Positions 43,133-52,443 of a stretch of 64,000 bases of DNA are shown one piece after another. Both the position numbers and the translations under genes were made by a program. Under the pieces are notes generated by a model. It saw only the letters and a program-made list of their open reading frames with translations. It ran no database searches and was not told the origin of the DNA. This stretch comes from Castellaniella daejeonensis. GTDB lineage: Bacteria; Pseudomonadota; Gammaproteobacteria; Burkholderiales; Burkholderiaceae_B. The stretch lies in NCBI RefSeq assembly GCF_039523555.1, contig NZ_BAAAFN010000006.1, positions 372,001 through 436,000 on the forward strand, in the 5' to 3' direction. Within the stretch, counting starts at the first letter, position 1. Each line of letters opens with the position of its first letter.

Positions 43133-43204
43133 GCCGCCTGGCGGGCGGCCTGCCTGGCCCGGCGCCGCAAAGCCCGGGCACCGGATGCCGGATTCGGCTT
43201 TTTC

Positions 43205-43456
43205 CTATTCGACCGGGTCGCCGAATTCGTCCAGTTCCACCCCGCGCGGGGCGATGCGCAGCGTGAGCGCGCTGGACAGGGCCGCCATGATCCAGAAAAT
43301 GAAGAAGCCCACGGTGTACACGGTGAGGCGGCCGGCCTGCAGATACCCCAGGAATACGACGTCCAGGGGGTCGACCAGCGCGAACACGACCGCGCTGGCG
43401 GCACCTGCCATGAGAAAGGACGGCCACAGGATCCACATCAGATTGCGTGTGCGCAA
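43205..43456 (-). CDS. small two-helix membrane protein at the end of the cco cluster
   Basis: An 83-residue protein with two hydrophobic segments (LWPSFLMAGAASAVVFALVD, TVYTVGFFIFWIMAALSS) and an acidic end LDEFGDPVE. The best start is TTG 43456, preceded by GGGAGA; ATG 43438 (MWILWP) would shorten it by six residues. It follows the FixH-like gene by 29 bases and is the last gene of the oxidase cluster before fnr. Family not recognised; a role in cbb3 oxidase assembly is only suggested by position. A GC hairpin (43131-43138 with 43144-43151) separates it from fnr. Confidence 0.65.
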   Translation of the reverse strand: MRTRNLMWILWPSFLMAGAASAVVFALVDPLDVVFLGYLQAGRLTVYTVGFFIFWIMAALSSALTLRIAPRGVELDEFGDPVE

Positions 43457-43485
43457 AACCCGTCTCCCATACGTCAATGATGAAT

Positions 43486-43710
43486 TCAGCGCTGCTGCGC
43501 CGGGGCCGCGGGGGCGGTGATGACCAGGCCCTGCCGGGTTCCGCCATCGATGATAGCCTGATCTCCGTAGGACTGGAATGCCAGCACGATGGTGATCACG
43601 CAACCGACCACCGCCATGGCCGGGCCCAGGATCAGCAGCCAGGGCCAGCGATGCTGCCACCAGGGCCGGCCTTCGGACAAGCCTTCTGTTTCCCTTGTCT
43701 TCGATGTCAT
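43486..43710 (-). CDS. shortened FixH-like protein
   Basis: A 74-residue protein with one membrane helix (PWLLILGPAMAVVGCVITIV) preceded by RPWWQHRW, as in FixH/CcoH of the cbb3 maturation pathway. Normal FixH has about 150 residues, with a periplasmic beta domain after the helix; here only LAFQSYGDQAIIDGGTRQGL and an Ala/Pro-rich tail remain. It lies directly after ccoG, the usual fixH position. Either the domain is dispensable in this lineage or the gene is decaying. ATG 43710 is preferred over an upstream in-frame start because it lies downstream of ccoG's last codons with GGAAAA before it. Confidence 0.65.
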   Translation of the reverse strand: MTSKTRETEGLSEGRPWWQHRWPWLLILGPAMAVVGCVITIVLAFQSYGDQAIIDGGTRQGLVITAPAAPAQQR

Positions 43711-43729
43711 GGTGTTTTCCTGTTGGGGC

Positions 43730-45235
43730 TCAGTTCGGCACATAGAAGCTGGACTGCTCGATCACCGAAGCGGTCTCGCCCGAATCGCGCTGGCCGGTCG
43801 TCTCGAAGCGGATATCGTACAGGCCGGGCTTGAGCCCGTCGATGGGGGCCCGCAGCACCACCGGCACCAGCCGGTTGGCCGAGCCTTCGACGCGCACCCG
43901 GTCGACTCCCTGGTCTGCGGTCTGCAACACCAGCCCCGGCACGCCGACGGCTTTCAGGTCCAGCTCGATCGGGCTTTCGTCCGAGTTGATGATCTGCAAC
44001 CGGTAGACATTTTCGACCAGGCCGCCGGCGACTTCGCGCCCGAGCGCGCCCCGATCGCGGATCACGTCGACCCGCAGCGTCGTGCGCGTTGCCAGCGAGA
44101 AGACGAACGCGATGGCAATCGCCCCGAGCAGGGCCGAGTAGGCCAGCACGCGGGGGCGCAGCATGCGGCGGCGCACCTGCGACTGGGTCAGCCGTTCCGT
44201 GATGGCATTGCCCGAGGTGTAGCGGATCAGGCCGCGCTCGTAGCCCATCTTGTCCATGACGGTGTCACAGGCATCGACGCAGGCACCGCAACCGATGCAC
44301 ATGTACTGCAGGCCGTCGCGGATGTCGATGCCGGTCGGGCAGACCTGCACGCACAGGCTGCAGTCCACGCAGTCGCCCATCCCGGCTTCCTTGTGGTCGA
44401 TCTTGCGCGAACGCCCGCCGCGCGGCTCGCCGCGCACATGGTCGTAGGTCACGACGAAGGTGTCGTCGTCCACCATCACGCTCTGGAAGCGGGCGTAGGG
44501 GCACATGTACTTGCAGACGGCCTCGCGCATGAACCCGGCATTGCCCCAGGTGGCGAAAGCGTAGAACAGCATCCAGAACCACTGCCAGGGGCCGAGGTCG
44601 AAGGCCATCAGGTGCGCGCCCAGTTCGCGGATCGGCGCGAAATAGCCGATGAAGGTATAGCCTGTCCACAGGGCCAGGACCACCCACAGGAAATGCTTGG
44701 TCGCCTTGATGCGCAGCTTGCGGGCGTTCCAGGGCTGCTCGTCCAGGCGGATGCGGGCCAGACGGTCGCCCTCGACCCTGGCCTCGATCCACATGAACAG
44801 CTCGGTGTAGACCGTCTGCGGACAGGCATAGCCGCAGAACAGGCGCCCCGCCATGGCGGTGAAGAGGAACAGCGCAAAGGCCGACAGCACCAGGAGCACC
44901 GTCAGGTAGATCACGTCCTGGGGCCAGAGCACCATGCCGAACAGGTAGAACTTGCGCGCGCCCAGATCGAAGAGCACGGCCTGCCGGCCGCCCCATTCGA
45001 GCCAGGGCAGACCGTAGAAGATCAGCTGCGTCAGAAACACCATCAGCACGCGGATGCGTGCGAAATTCCCCTGGACGGACCGGGGATAGATCTTGGAGCG
45101 GACTTCGGCGAGCGCCTTCTCGACCTGGGGTGAAGTCCCGCCCCCGGACCCCTTGCGTATCCTGCGCACGGGTTGCCAGGCCGGATCGTCGCGCGGCGGC
45201 TGCGATGCGGCCTGTGGGGGGGTTTCCTTCTGCAT
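43730..45235 (-). CDS. ccoG: cbb3 oxidase accessory ferredoxin-like protein CcoG
   Basis: A 501-residue polytopic protein (FixG/RdxA) that reduces copper for assembly of the cbb3 oxidase. It has five hydrophobic segments, cytoplasmic motifs FCGYACPQTVYTELFMWIE and KYMCPYARFQSVM, two 4Fe-4S sets CVDCSLCVQVCPTG and CIGCGACVDACDT, and a C-terminal immunoglobulin-like domain. It follows ccoP after a long hairpin. Confidence 0.96.
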   Translation of the reverse strand: MQKETPPQAASQPPRDDPAWQPVRRIRKGSGGGTSPQVEKALAEVRSKIYPRSVQGNFARIRVLMVFLTQLIFYGLPWLEWGGRQAVLFDLGARKFYLFGMVLWPQDVIYLTVLLVLSAFALFLFTAMAGRLFCGYACPQTVYTELFMWIEARVEGDRLARIRLDEQPWNARKLRIKATKHFLWVVLALWTGYTFIGYFAPIRELGAHLMAFDLGPWQWFWMLFYAFATWGNAGFMREAVCKYMCPYARFQSVMVDDDTFVVTYDHVRGEPRGGRSRKIDHKEAGMGDCVDCSLCVQVCPTGIDIRDGLQYMCIGCGACVDACDTVMDKMGYERGLIRYTSGNAITERLTQSQVRRRMLRPRVLAYSALLGAIAIAFVFSLATRTTLRVDVIRDRGALGREVAGGLVENVYRLQIINSDESPIELDLKAVGVPGLVLQTADQGVDRVRVEGSANRLVPVVLRAPIDGLKPGLYDIRFETTGQRDSGETASVIEQSSFYVPN

Positions 45236-45293
45236 GGTGTCCTCTGTCCGTGAATGTCTTCTGGTCTGTGTGACAGGCCCTATGAATGGATGC

Positions 45294-45324
45294 GCCGGCG
45301 GTCCCCTTCCGGGGCCCCGCCGGC
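45294..45324. other. hairpin between ccoP and ccoG
   Basis: gccggcgg (45294-45301) pairs with ccgccggc (45317-45324), with further pairing inside. There is no T tract. It may separate the oxidase structural mRNA (ccoNOQP) from the assembly genes by partial termination or RNA processing. Confidence 0.55.
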
Positions 45325-45329
45325 TGTGG

Positions 45330-46232
45330 TTAGCGGTTGGACAAACCCCAGACCCAGGCCGCCAGCAGGCGGATCTGCTCGGGGGTCAGGTTCTGCTTCT
45401 GGGCCGGCATCTGGTTGTCGCGGCCATTCAGGATGGTCTCGACAATGGTCGCCTCGGAGCTGCCGTACAGCCAGACATCATCGGTCAGGTTGGGAGCGCC
45501 CAGCGCCTGGTTGCCCTTGCCGTCGATGCCGTGGCAGGCCACGCAGTAGGTCTCGAACCCGCGCTTGCCGGCATTGATCCGCAGCGGATCGTGGGCCAGG
45601 CCCGACAGGGAACGGACATACTGGGCGATGGCCGAAGCTTCTTCGGGCTTGACCATCGCCTTCCAGGCCGGCATCACGCCGTGGCGGCCTTCCGTGATGG
45701 TATGCAGGATCTGTTCCGGCGCACCACCATACAGCCAGTCGCCATCGGTCAGGTTGGGGAAACCGCGCCCGCCCTTGGCATCGGACCCGTGGCATTGGGC
45801 ACAGTTGTTCAGGAACAGGCGCTGGCCGATGTTCCGGGCCTGCTCGTCGCCGGCGATGTCCTCGATCGGCATGTCGCGGAAACGCTCGTACACGGGCTGG
45901 ATGCGCGCGTTGAACGCTTCCTGCTCCTGCAGGACCTGCTTGCCCGCCGTGAAGCCGAGCGTGCCCTTCCAGCTGCCCAGACCCGGATACAGCACCAGGT
46001 AGCCCAGTGCGAAGATGCACAGCCCCAGGTACATCACCGTCCACCAGCGCGGCACGGGATTGTTCAGCTCGGTCAGGTCGCCGTCCCAGACGTGGCCGGT
46101 GTTCTCGACCTGCTTGACATCGCGCTTGAGCCAGGCGCGCTGGGAAAACAGCAGGTAAACGCACCAGGCGATCCCGCCCAGGGCGATGGCCGCGATGTAA
46201 TAGCTCCAGAAACTGCTGACGAAATCACTCAT
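45330..46232 (-). CDS. ccoP: cbb3 cytochrome oxidase, diheme subunit CcoP
   Basis: A 300-residue membrane-anchored cytochrome c. One or two helices at the N-terminus (ALGGIAWCVYLLF; MYLGLCIFALGYLVLY) lead to two haem sites, CAQCH and CVACH, each followed by a Met ligand segment (GVMPAWKAM; NQMPAQKQN). CcoP feeds electrons to CcoO and CcoN. Its start overlaps ccoQ by eight bases. Confidence 0.97.
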   Translation of the reverse strand: MSDFVSSFWSYYIAAIALGGIAWCVYLLFSQRAWLKRDVKQVENTGHVWDGDLTELNNPVPRWWTVMYLGLCIFALGYLVLYPGLGSWKGTLGFTAGKQVLQEQEAFNARIQPVYERFRDMPIEDIAGDEQARNIGQRLFLNNCAQCHGSDAKGGRGFPNLTDGDWLYGGAPEQILHTITEGRHGVMPAWKAMVKPEEASAIAQYVRSLSGLAHDPLRINAGKRGFETYCVACHGIDGKGNQALGAPNLTDDVWLYGSSEATIVETILNGRDNQMPAQKQNLTPEQIRLLAAWVWGLSNR

Positions 46233-46401
46233 TTGATTCCCCGGTGTTCTTGTCGTTCTGATATTCCTCGGGCAGGGCGAAGGGCAGCATCGCCGCCTGC
46301 CGGTTGGCTTCGGCACGATGCGCCGACCAGGCCCACCACACGATGCCGACGAATGTCGTCAACGCCAGCACCGTCATGACCCCGTTGATGACGCCGAGCA
46401 T
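46225..46401 (-). CDS. ccoQ: cbb3 cytochrome oxidase subunit CcoQ
   Basis: A 58-residue single-helix protein (VLALTTFVGIVWWAWSAHR) with a short charged tail LPEEYQNDKN. This is the normal size and layout of CcoQ, which stabilises the oxidase. It lies between ccoO and ccoP and overlaps ccoP by eight bases. Confidence 0.93.
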   Translation of the reverse strand: MLGVINGVMTVLALTTFVGIVWWAWSAHRAEANRQAAMLPFALPEEYQNDKNTGESNE

Positions 46402-46402
46402 G

Positions 46403-47059
46403 TCAACGTCCCCCCTGGACCATGGATTCCTGGGCGGCGGCACGGCCGCCCACGCCCAGGCCCTGCAGGAAGGCCACGACCGCGTCTTCTTCGGTCTTGC
46501 CCTTGAGCTGCTCGGGCGCGGCGGCGATTTCCTCGTCCGTGTAGGGCACGCCCAGGGTGCGCAGGACTTTCATGCGTTCCTGGACATCGGTGCCTTCGAC
46601 CGTGTTCTTCTGCAGCCAGGGATAGGCCGGCATGTTGGATTCCTTGACCACGTCGCGCGGATTGCGCAGGTGGATGCGGTGCCACTCGTCGGAATAACGC
46701 TGGCCGACCCGGGCCAGGTCCGGACCCGTCCGCTTGGAACCCCACAGGAACGGGTGGTCGTAGACCGATTCCGCCGCGATCGAATAGGGACCGTAGCGCT
46801 GGACTTCCGACTGGAGCTTGCGGATCTGCTGGGAATGGCAGCCCACGCAGCCCTCGCGGATGTAGATGTCGCGGCCCACCAGCCGCAGGGCCTCGTAGGG
46901 CCGGACGCCGTCGGCCGCCGTGGTGGTGGAATGCTGGAAGAACAGCGGGATGATCTGCACCAGCCCGGAGAATGACACGACCAGGATGCTGAAGAAGATC
47001 AGCAGGCCGACGTTGCGCTCCAGCATTTCATGGGAAAAGCGTTTCTTGGTACCAGACAT
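46403..47059 (-). CDS. ccoO: cbb3 cytochrome oxidase, monohaem subunit CcoO
   Basis: A 218-residue membrane cytochrome c. One helix (VGLLIFFSILVVSFSGLVQI) precedes the haem site EGCVGCHSQQ; the Met ligand lies in KESNMPAYPWLQ. ATG 47059 starts the typical MSGTKKRFSHEMLERN sequence, ten bases after ccoN. Confidence 0.97.
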   Translation of the reverse strand: MSGTKKRFSHEMLERNVGLLIFFSILVVSFSGLVQIIPLFFQHSTTTAADGVRPYEALRLVGRDIYIREGCVGCHSQQIRKLQSEVQRYGPYSIAAESVYDHPFLWGSKRTGPDLARVGQRYSDEWHRIHLRNPRDVVKESNMPAYPWLQKNTVEGTDVQERMKVLRTLGVPYTDEEIAAAPEQLKGKTEEDAVVAFLQGLGVGGRAAAQESMVQGGR

Positions 47060-47069
47060 GGACAACTCC

Positions 47070-48551
47070 TTAGGCCGACGCCGGCACGGCGGATTGAGGG
47101 GCGGCATGGGCATCCGGGCTTTCCAGGGGCACCGCGGGATTGACCCGGGGCTGGCCGCGCACCGTCAGCCAGGTGTTCCAGGCCATCAGGCCCATGCCCG
47201 ACAGGAAGAACAGGCCGCCGATCATCCGGATGGTGTAGAACGGATAGGTGGACTTCACGACCTCGACGAAGCTGTAGGTGAGCATGCCGTCCTCGCCGGT
47301 GGCGCGCCACATCAGGCCCTGCATCACGCCCGCGATCCACATCGAGGCGATGTACAGCACCACGCCCAGCGTCGCCAGCCAGAAGTGCAGGTTGATGAAG
47401 TCGGGGCGGGCCATGCTTTCGCGGCCGTACAGGCGCGGGATCAGGTAGTACATCGACCCGAAGGTGATCATCGCCACCCAGCCCAGGGCGCCGGCGTGCA
47501 CGTGGCCGACCGTCCAGTCGGTGTAGTGCGACAGCGCGTTGACCGTGCGGATCGACATCATCGAGCCTTCGAAGGTGGCCATGCCGTAGAAGGACAGCGC
47601 CACCACCAGGAACTTCAGGATCGGGTCGGTGCGCAGTTTGTGCCAGGCGCCAGAGACCGTCATGATGCCGTTGATCATGCCGCCCCAGGACGGCGCCAGC
47701 AGGATCAGCGAGAACGCCATGCCCAGCGACTGGGTCCAGTCGGGCAGCGAGGTATACAGCAGGTGGTGCGGACCGGCCCACATGTAGGTGAAGGCCAGCG
47801 CCCAGAAGTGCACGATCGACAGGCGGTAGGAATAGATCGGACGGCCAGCCTGCTTGGGCACGAAGTAGTACATCATGCCCAGGAAGCTGGTGGTCAGGAA
47901 GAAGCCCACGGCGTTGTGGCCGTACCACCACTGCACCATGGCGTCCTGCACCCCGGCGTAGGCGGAATAGGACTTCCACAGCGACACCGGCAGTTCCAGG
48001 TTGTTGAAGATGTGCAGGATCGCGATCGTCAGGATGTAGGACCCGAAGAACCAGTTCGCCACGTAGATGTGCTTGACGCGGCGCTTGGCGATGGTGCCGA
48101 AGAACACGATGGCGTAGGCGACCCAGACCAGGGTGATCAGGATGTCGATCGGCCATTCGAGTTCGGCGTATTCCTTGGTCGAGGTGTAGCCCAGGGGCAG
48201 CGTGATCACTGCGCCCACGAGCACGGCCTGCCAGCCCCAGAAGGTGAAGGCGGCGAGTTTGTCGGAGAACAGGCGCACCTGACAGGTACGCTGCACGACG
48301 TAGTAGGACGTGGCGAACAGGGCGCTGCCGCCGAAGGCGAAGATCACCCCGTTGGTGTGCAGCGGCCGCAGCCGCCCGTAGCTGAGCCACGGCGTGTTGA
48401 AGTTCAATTCAGGCCAGATCAGCTGCGATGCGATCAGTACGCCGACAGCCATCCCCACCACGCCCCAGAAGATCGTGGCGATGGTGAACTGTCTGACTAC
48501 GCCGTAATTGAAGGTTTCGGCCGGTGTTCCGGCTGTACCGGTCGTGCCCAT
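47070..48551 (-). CDS. ccoN: cbb3 cytochrome oxidase catalytic subunit CcoN
   Basis: The 493-residue haem-copper subunit reduces oxygen at low tension. It has about 12-14 helices with His ligands in PLHTNGVIFAFGG (low-spin haem), YGHNAVGFFLTT (copper site, with the cross-linked Tyr elsewhere), AGPHHLLYT (copper site) and GHVHAGALGW (high-spin haem). The order ccoNOQP and an FNR box 78 bases upstream are classical. Confidence 0.98.
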   Translation of the reverse strand: MGTTGTAGTPAETFNYGVVRQFTIATIFWGVVGMAVGVLIASQLIWPELNFNTPWLSYGRLRPLHTNGVIFAFGGSALFATSYYVVQRTCQVRLFSDKLAAFTFWGWQAVLVGAVITLPLGYTSTKEYAELEWPIDILITLVWVAYAIVFFGTIAKRRVKHIYVANWFFGSYILTIAILHIFNNLELPVSLWKSYSAYAGVQDAMVQWWYGHNAVGFFLTTSFLGMMYYFVPKQAGRPIYSYRLSIVHFWALAFTYMWAGPHHLLYTSLPDWTQSLGMAFSLILLAPSWGGMINGIMTVSGAWHKLRTDPILKFLVVALSFYGMATFEGSMMSIRTVNALSHYTDWTVGHVHAGALGWVAMITFGSMYYLIPRLYGRESMARPDFINLHFWLATLGVVLYIASMWIAGVMQGLMWRATGEDGMLTYSFVEVVKSTYPFYTIRMIGGLFFLSGMGLMAWNTWLTVRGQPRVNPAVPLESPDAHAAPQSAVPASA

Positions 48552-48628
48552 AAGCGTTCCCCTCAGAACAAGGTTAAGACATGAATTTTTGAAAAGCTGA
48601 ATAATCCCCTAGCCGACCTGAAACATCT

Positions 48629-48642
48629 TTGATCCAGGTCAA
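48629..48642 (-). promoter_or_regulatory. FNR box upstream of ccoN
   Basis: On the minus strand TTGAC-CTGG-ATCAA, one mismatch from the FNR consensus. If it sits at -41.5, transcription would begin near 48594, with a GATTAT-like -10 at 48601-48606. The box overlaps the ccoS stop codon. Confidence 0.9.
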
Positions 48643-48806
48643 GCCTCCCCGGGATGCGGCCGGTCGTCATCGTCCAGGATGGCGGTGGCGGCGTCCCGGG
48701 TGTCGTCGAACTGGCCGGCGAAGATCGCCCACCAGAACGCCACCCCGATTCCCAGAACGAACAGCAGGGAAATCGGCAGAAGCAGGAATAAGGCATCCAT
48801 GGCCAT
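48639..48806 (-). CDS. ccoS: cbb3 oxidase assembly protein CcoS
   Basis: A 55-residue one-helix protein, LFLLLPISLLFVLGIGVAFW, with FAGQFDDTRDAATAILDDD after it. This is the typical CcoS, needed for cofactor insertion in CcoN. Its ATG (48806) overlaps the stop of the ccoI-like gene by four bases, so the two are coupled. Confidence 0.93.
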   Translation of the reverse strand: MAMDALFLLLPISLLFVLGIGVAFWWAIFAGQFDDTRDAATAILDDDDRPHPGEA

Positions 48807-49735
48807 CAACCCGGCATGGCGTTGGCGCGCCGGACGGTTGGCCGGCGCTCGGCCGCGGCACCGGGAGGCAGGCGCGACAGGCGCCAGGCGTTGGCCGCGA
48901 CGGCCAGGGAGGACAGCAGCATGGTGATGGCGGCCACCCAGGGCTGCACCCAGCCGCAGGCCGCCAGGGGCGCCATCAGCAGATGCCAGGCCAGGGAGCC
49001 ATGGAGATTCTGGCGCGCGACGCGCCGCATGGCGCGGTCCAGCGCGGCGGCATCGGGGACGCCCGCGTCGCCGGCCCGCAAGCTTGCCGCGTGACGGGCT
49101 GCCAGGGCGGCCGGCACCGACATGGACAGGGCGCAGGGACAGCTCATGACCAGCAAGGCGACAGTGACGGCGACCGCCTGATCGGGCTGGACGTTCCACC
49201 AGTACAGGCCGACCAGGACGGCCAGCAGGATCTGGGCACAGACGAAACGGAAGGCCAGGCGATCTGCGGCATGCAGCAGTTCGGCATCGCTGCCGCCGCG
49301 GGCCTGGCCGCTGACGGCCTGGCGGGCGCAGGTTTCCAGGAAGCGGGCCGTCAGCAGGAAAGCCACGAACATGGAGACCGAATCGAAATAGACTTCTCCC
49401 GCATCGCGCCAGGTGGCGACGACGCTGGGTACGAAGGCAGCCAGGATGCCGAGCGCCACCGGCACGTCCATGCCCACGCGCCAGCGCGACAAGGCACGCC
49501 ATGCGCCACGCCATACGGGCCAGGCGCAGTACAGCACCAGGGGAACGCACAGGATCAGGCTGAGCCAGTTCATCAGCACGATGGCCTGCTCGAGGGACTG
49601 CTGGGCATCGGGAGCGCGCGCACCATGGCGCAGGTAGCCAGGGAAGGCCAGCATCATGACCTGCATCATCACCAGCCAGGCCAGCCCGGTACGGGCCAGC
49701 ATGTGGCGCCGCGCGCTGCGCATGGCATCGGTCAT
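48806..49735 (-). CDS. CcoI-like protein reduced to the P-type ATPase membrane core
   Basis: At the ccoI position stands a 309-residue protein that keeps all eight transmembrane helices of a copper P-type ATPase, including the ion motif SCPCALSMSVPAALA and the CcoI-specific MMQVMMLAFPGYL, WRVGMDVPVALGI and AGEVYFDSVSMFVAFLL. It lacks the N-terminal metal-binding domain, the actuator domain (TGE) and the whole phosphorylation/nucleotide domain (no DKTGT); short links (ARQAVSGQARGGSDAELL; LRAGDAGVPDAAALDRAMRR) replace the two cytoplasmic loops. The frame is clean and coupled to ccoS. It cannot be an ATP-driven pump. ATG 49735 is uncertain; 49771 would be leaderless. Confidence 0.82.
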   Translation of the reverse strand: MTDAMRSARRHMLARTGLAWLVMMQVMMLAFPGYLRHGARAPDAQQSLEQAIVLMNWLSLILCVPLVLYCAWPVWRGAWRALSRWRVGMDVPVALGILAAFVPSVVATWRDAGEVYFDSVSMFVAFLLTARFLETCARQAVSGQARGGSDAELLHAADRLAFRFVCAQILLAVLVGLYWWNVQPDQAVAVTVALLVMSCPCALSMSVPAALAARHAASLRAGDAGVPDAAALDRAMRRVARQNLHGSLAWHLLMAPLAACGWVQPWVAAITMLLSSLAVAANAWRLSRLPPGAAAERRPTVRRANAMPG

Positions 49736-49777
49736 GTTCGGCGGTGGAGTGAAGAGGGAAGGAGCGCGCATGCGAGC

Positions 49778-49819
49778 ACTATAGCCACGCGCCAGAATGC
49801 AAACCTTGATGCAGATCAA
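49778..49819 (-). promoter_or_regulatory. class II FNR promoter of the ccoI-like/ccoS unit
   Basis: TTGAT-GCAG-ATCAA (49806-49819) is a perfect FNR box. A TATAGT -10 (49783-49778, minus strand) predicts a transcript start near 49771, which puts the box at -41.5, the class II activation position. Confidence 0.9.
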
Positions 49820-49868
49820 AACCCCAACCCGTCTGGGGATATCTCCGCCGCCGGGCTGCAGGCGCCAC

Positions 49869-49899
49869 AAAAAAAAACGGGAAGGCGGAAGCCTTCCCG
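49869..49899 (-). terminator. rho-independent terminator of aceA
   Basis: On the minus strand cgggaaggc (49899-49891) pairs with gccttcccg (49886-49878) around a four-base loop, followed by nine T. It ends aceA about 60 bases after the stop. Confidence 0.93.
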
Positions 49900-49956
49900 A
49901 AAGCACACTGCAGGGAAGCCCCTTCTTCTTCCCTGCCCTCTCTCAACTGATCGCGA

Positions 49957-51276
<1,320 letters not shown>

Positions 51277-51350
51277 GATGCTGCTCCTGAAAAGAAAAAT
51301 GAATCATCGTTGGAGAAAAGTCTACGCTGATGATGCGCTGCACACATGAC

Positions 51351-51372
51351 TTCTATCTTATATAAGATAGAA
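51351..51372. promoter_or_regulatory. perfect 22-base palindrome upstream of aceA
   Basis: TTCTATCTTAT followed at once by its exact reverse complement, in the very AT-rich aceA-queF space (about 51330-51420). It overlaps TATA-like sequences that could be the aceA -10 region, so it is a good operator candidate. The regulator is unknown. Confidence 0.7.
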
Positions 51373-51596
51373 AATTTTATTCAATATAATCAATTAATTA
51401 CAAAATTAATTCCATGTTATGAAACTATATTCCTGACGATGAAAAATAACGATGCGCAGCGCAGCATGGAGATTTCACATGCTGAAACGCAAAATCCATG
51501 ATATGAAAAACGACCGCGGCGCTGGTGCGGCAGCAGGGCAGTAGAATGATGGCGCCGTCCCCGCACGGGACACCAGACAGTCTTCTTCGCGACGCC

Positions 51597-52427
51597 ATGA
51601 ATCCCGATACCCTTTCCGCCAGCCCCCTGGGCCGCTCCACCCCGGGCTCGGCGCGCTACGATCCTACCCTGCTGTTCCCGATCGCCCGCGTCGATACGCG
51701 CGCCGGGCTGGATCTTCCCCAGGCGGCCCATGGCGCCGACATCTGGAACGCCTACGAGATGTCCTGGCTGAGCGCCAAGGGCAAGCCGGTGGTGGCGATC
51801 GGCCGCTTCACCGTGCCCATGGACAGCCCCTGCCTGATCGAGTCCAAGTCGCTCAAGCTCTACCTGAACAGCTACAACGAAGAACGCTTCGAATACGCCG
51901 ACATCGTCCGCCAGCGCCTGCACACGGATCTCTCGCGGGCGTGCGGCAAGCCGGTGCATGTGGAAATCCTGTCGGTGCGTCCGGCCTTCGAGCTCAGCTG
52001 CGCGCCGCTGCGCGGCACCTGCATCGACGACCAGGACCTGGAATTCGAGGCTGTCCAGACCCCGCAGCCCGACAGTCTGGTCCTGTCGGAACCGGCGCCT
52101 TTCGTGCGCGAGATCCTGGTATCCGAACTGCTGAAGTCCAATTGCCCCGTGACCGGGCAGCCGGACTGGGCCAGCCTGCAGATCCGCTATGCCGGCCCGC
52201 GCATCGACCATGCCGGCCTGCTGCGCTATATCGTGTCGCTGCGCCGCCACCAGGAATTCCACGAGCTCTGCGTGGAGAAGATCTACGGGGAAATCATGCA
52301 GCGCTGCGCGCCCGAGGAACTGCTGGTCTACGCGCGCTACACCCGGCGAGGCGGGCTGGACATCAATCCATGGCGGGCCAGCTACCAGCCCACCGACATC
52401 GGCCAGACGCGAACGCTGCGGCAGTAG
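51597..52427 (+). CDS. queF: NADPH-dependent 7-cyano-7-deazaguanine reductase
   Basis: QueF reduces preQ0 to preQ1 in queuosine synthesis. The 276-residue protein is the long, two-domain (YqcD-like) type: WNAYEMSWLSAKGKPVVAIG, FTVPMDSPCLIESKSLKLYL and the catalytic Cys in LKSNCPVTGQPDWASLQIRY; HQEFHELCVEKIYGEI supplies NADPH-site residues. ATG 51597 gives a usual length; ATG 51546 upstream is possible. Confidence 0.95.
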   Translation: MNPDTLSASPLGRSTPGSARYDPTLLFPIARVDTRAGLDLPQAAHGADIWNAYEMSWLSAKGKPVVAIGRFTVPMDSPCLIESKSLKLYLNSYNEERFEYADIVRQRLHTDLSRACGKPVHVEILSVRPAFELSCAPLRGTCIDDQDLEFEAVQTPQPDSLVLSEPAPFVREILVSELLKSNCPVTGQPDWASLQIRYAGPRIDHAGLLRYIVSLRRHQEFHELCVEKIYGEIMQRCAPEELLVYARYTRRGGLDINPWRASYQPTDIGQTRTLRQ

Positions 52428-52443
52428 GAAGGACGCGGCGCCC

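Noticed and set aside
46920..48584. A 554-codon plus-strand frame opposite ccoN and ccoO
   Set aside because: Antisense shadow of conserved oxidase subunits; no ribosome site or family match.
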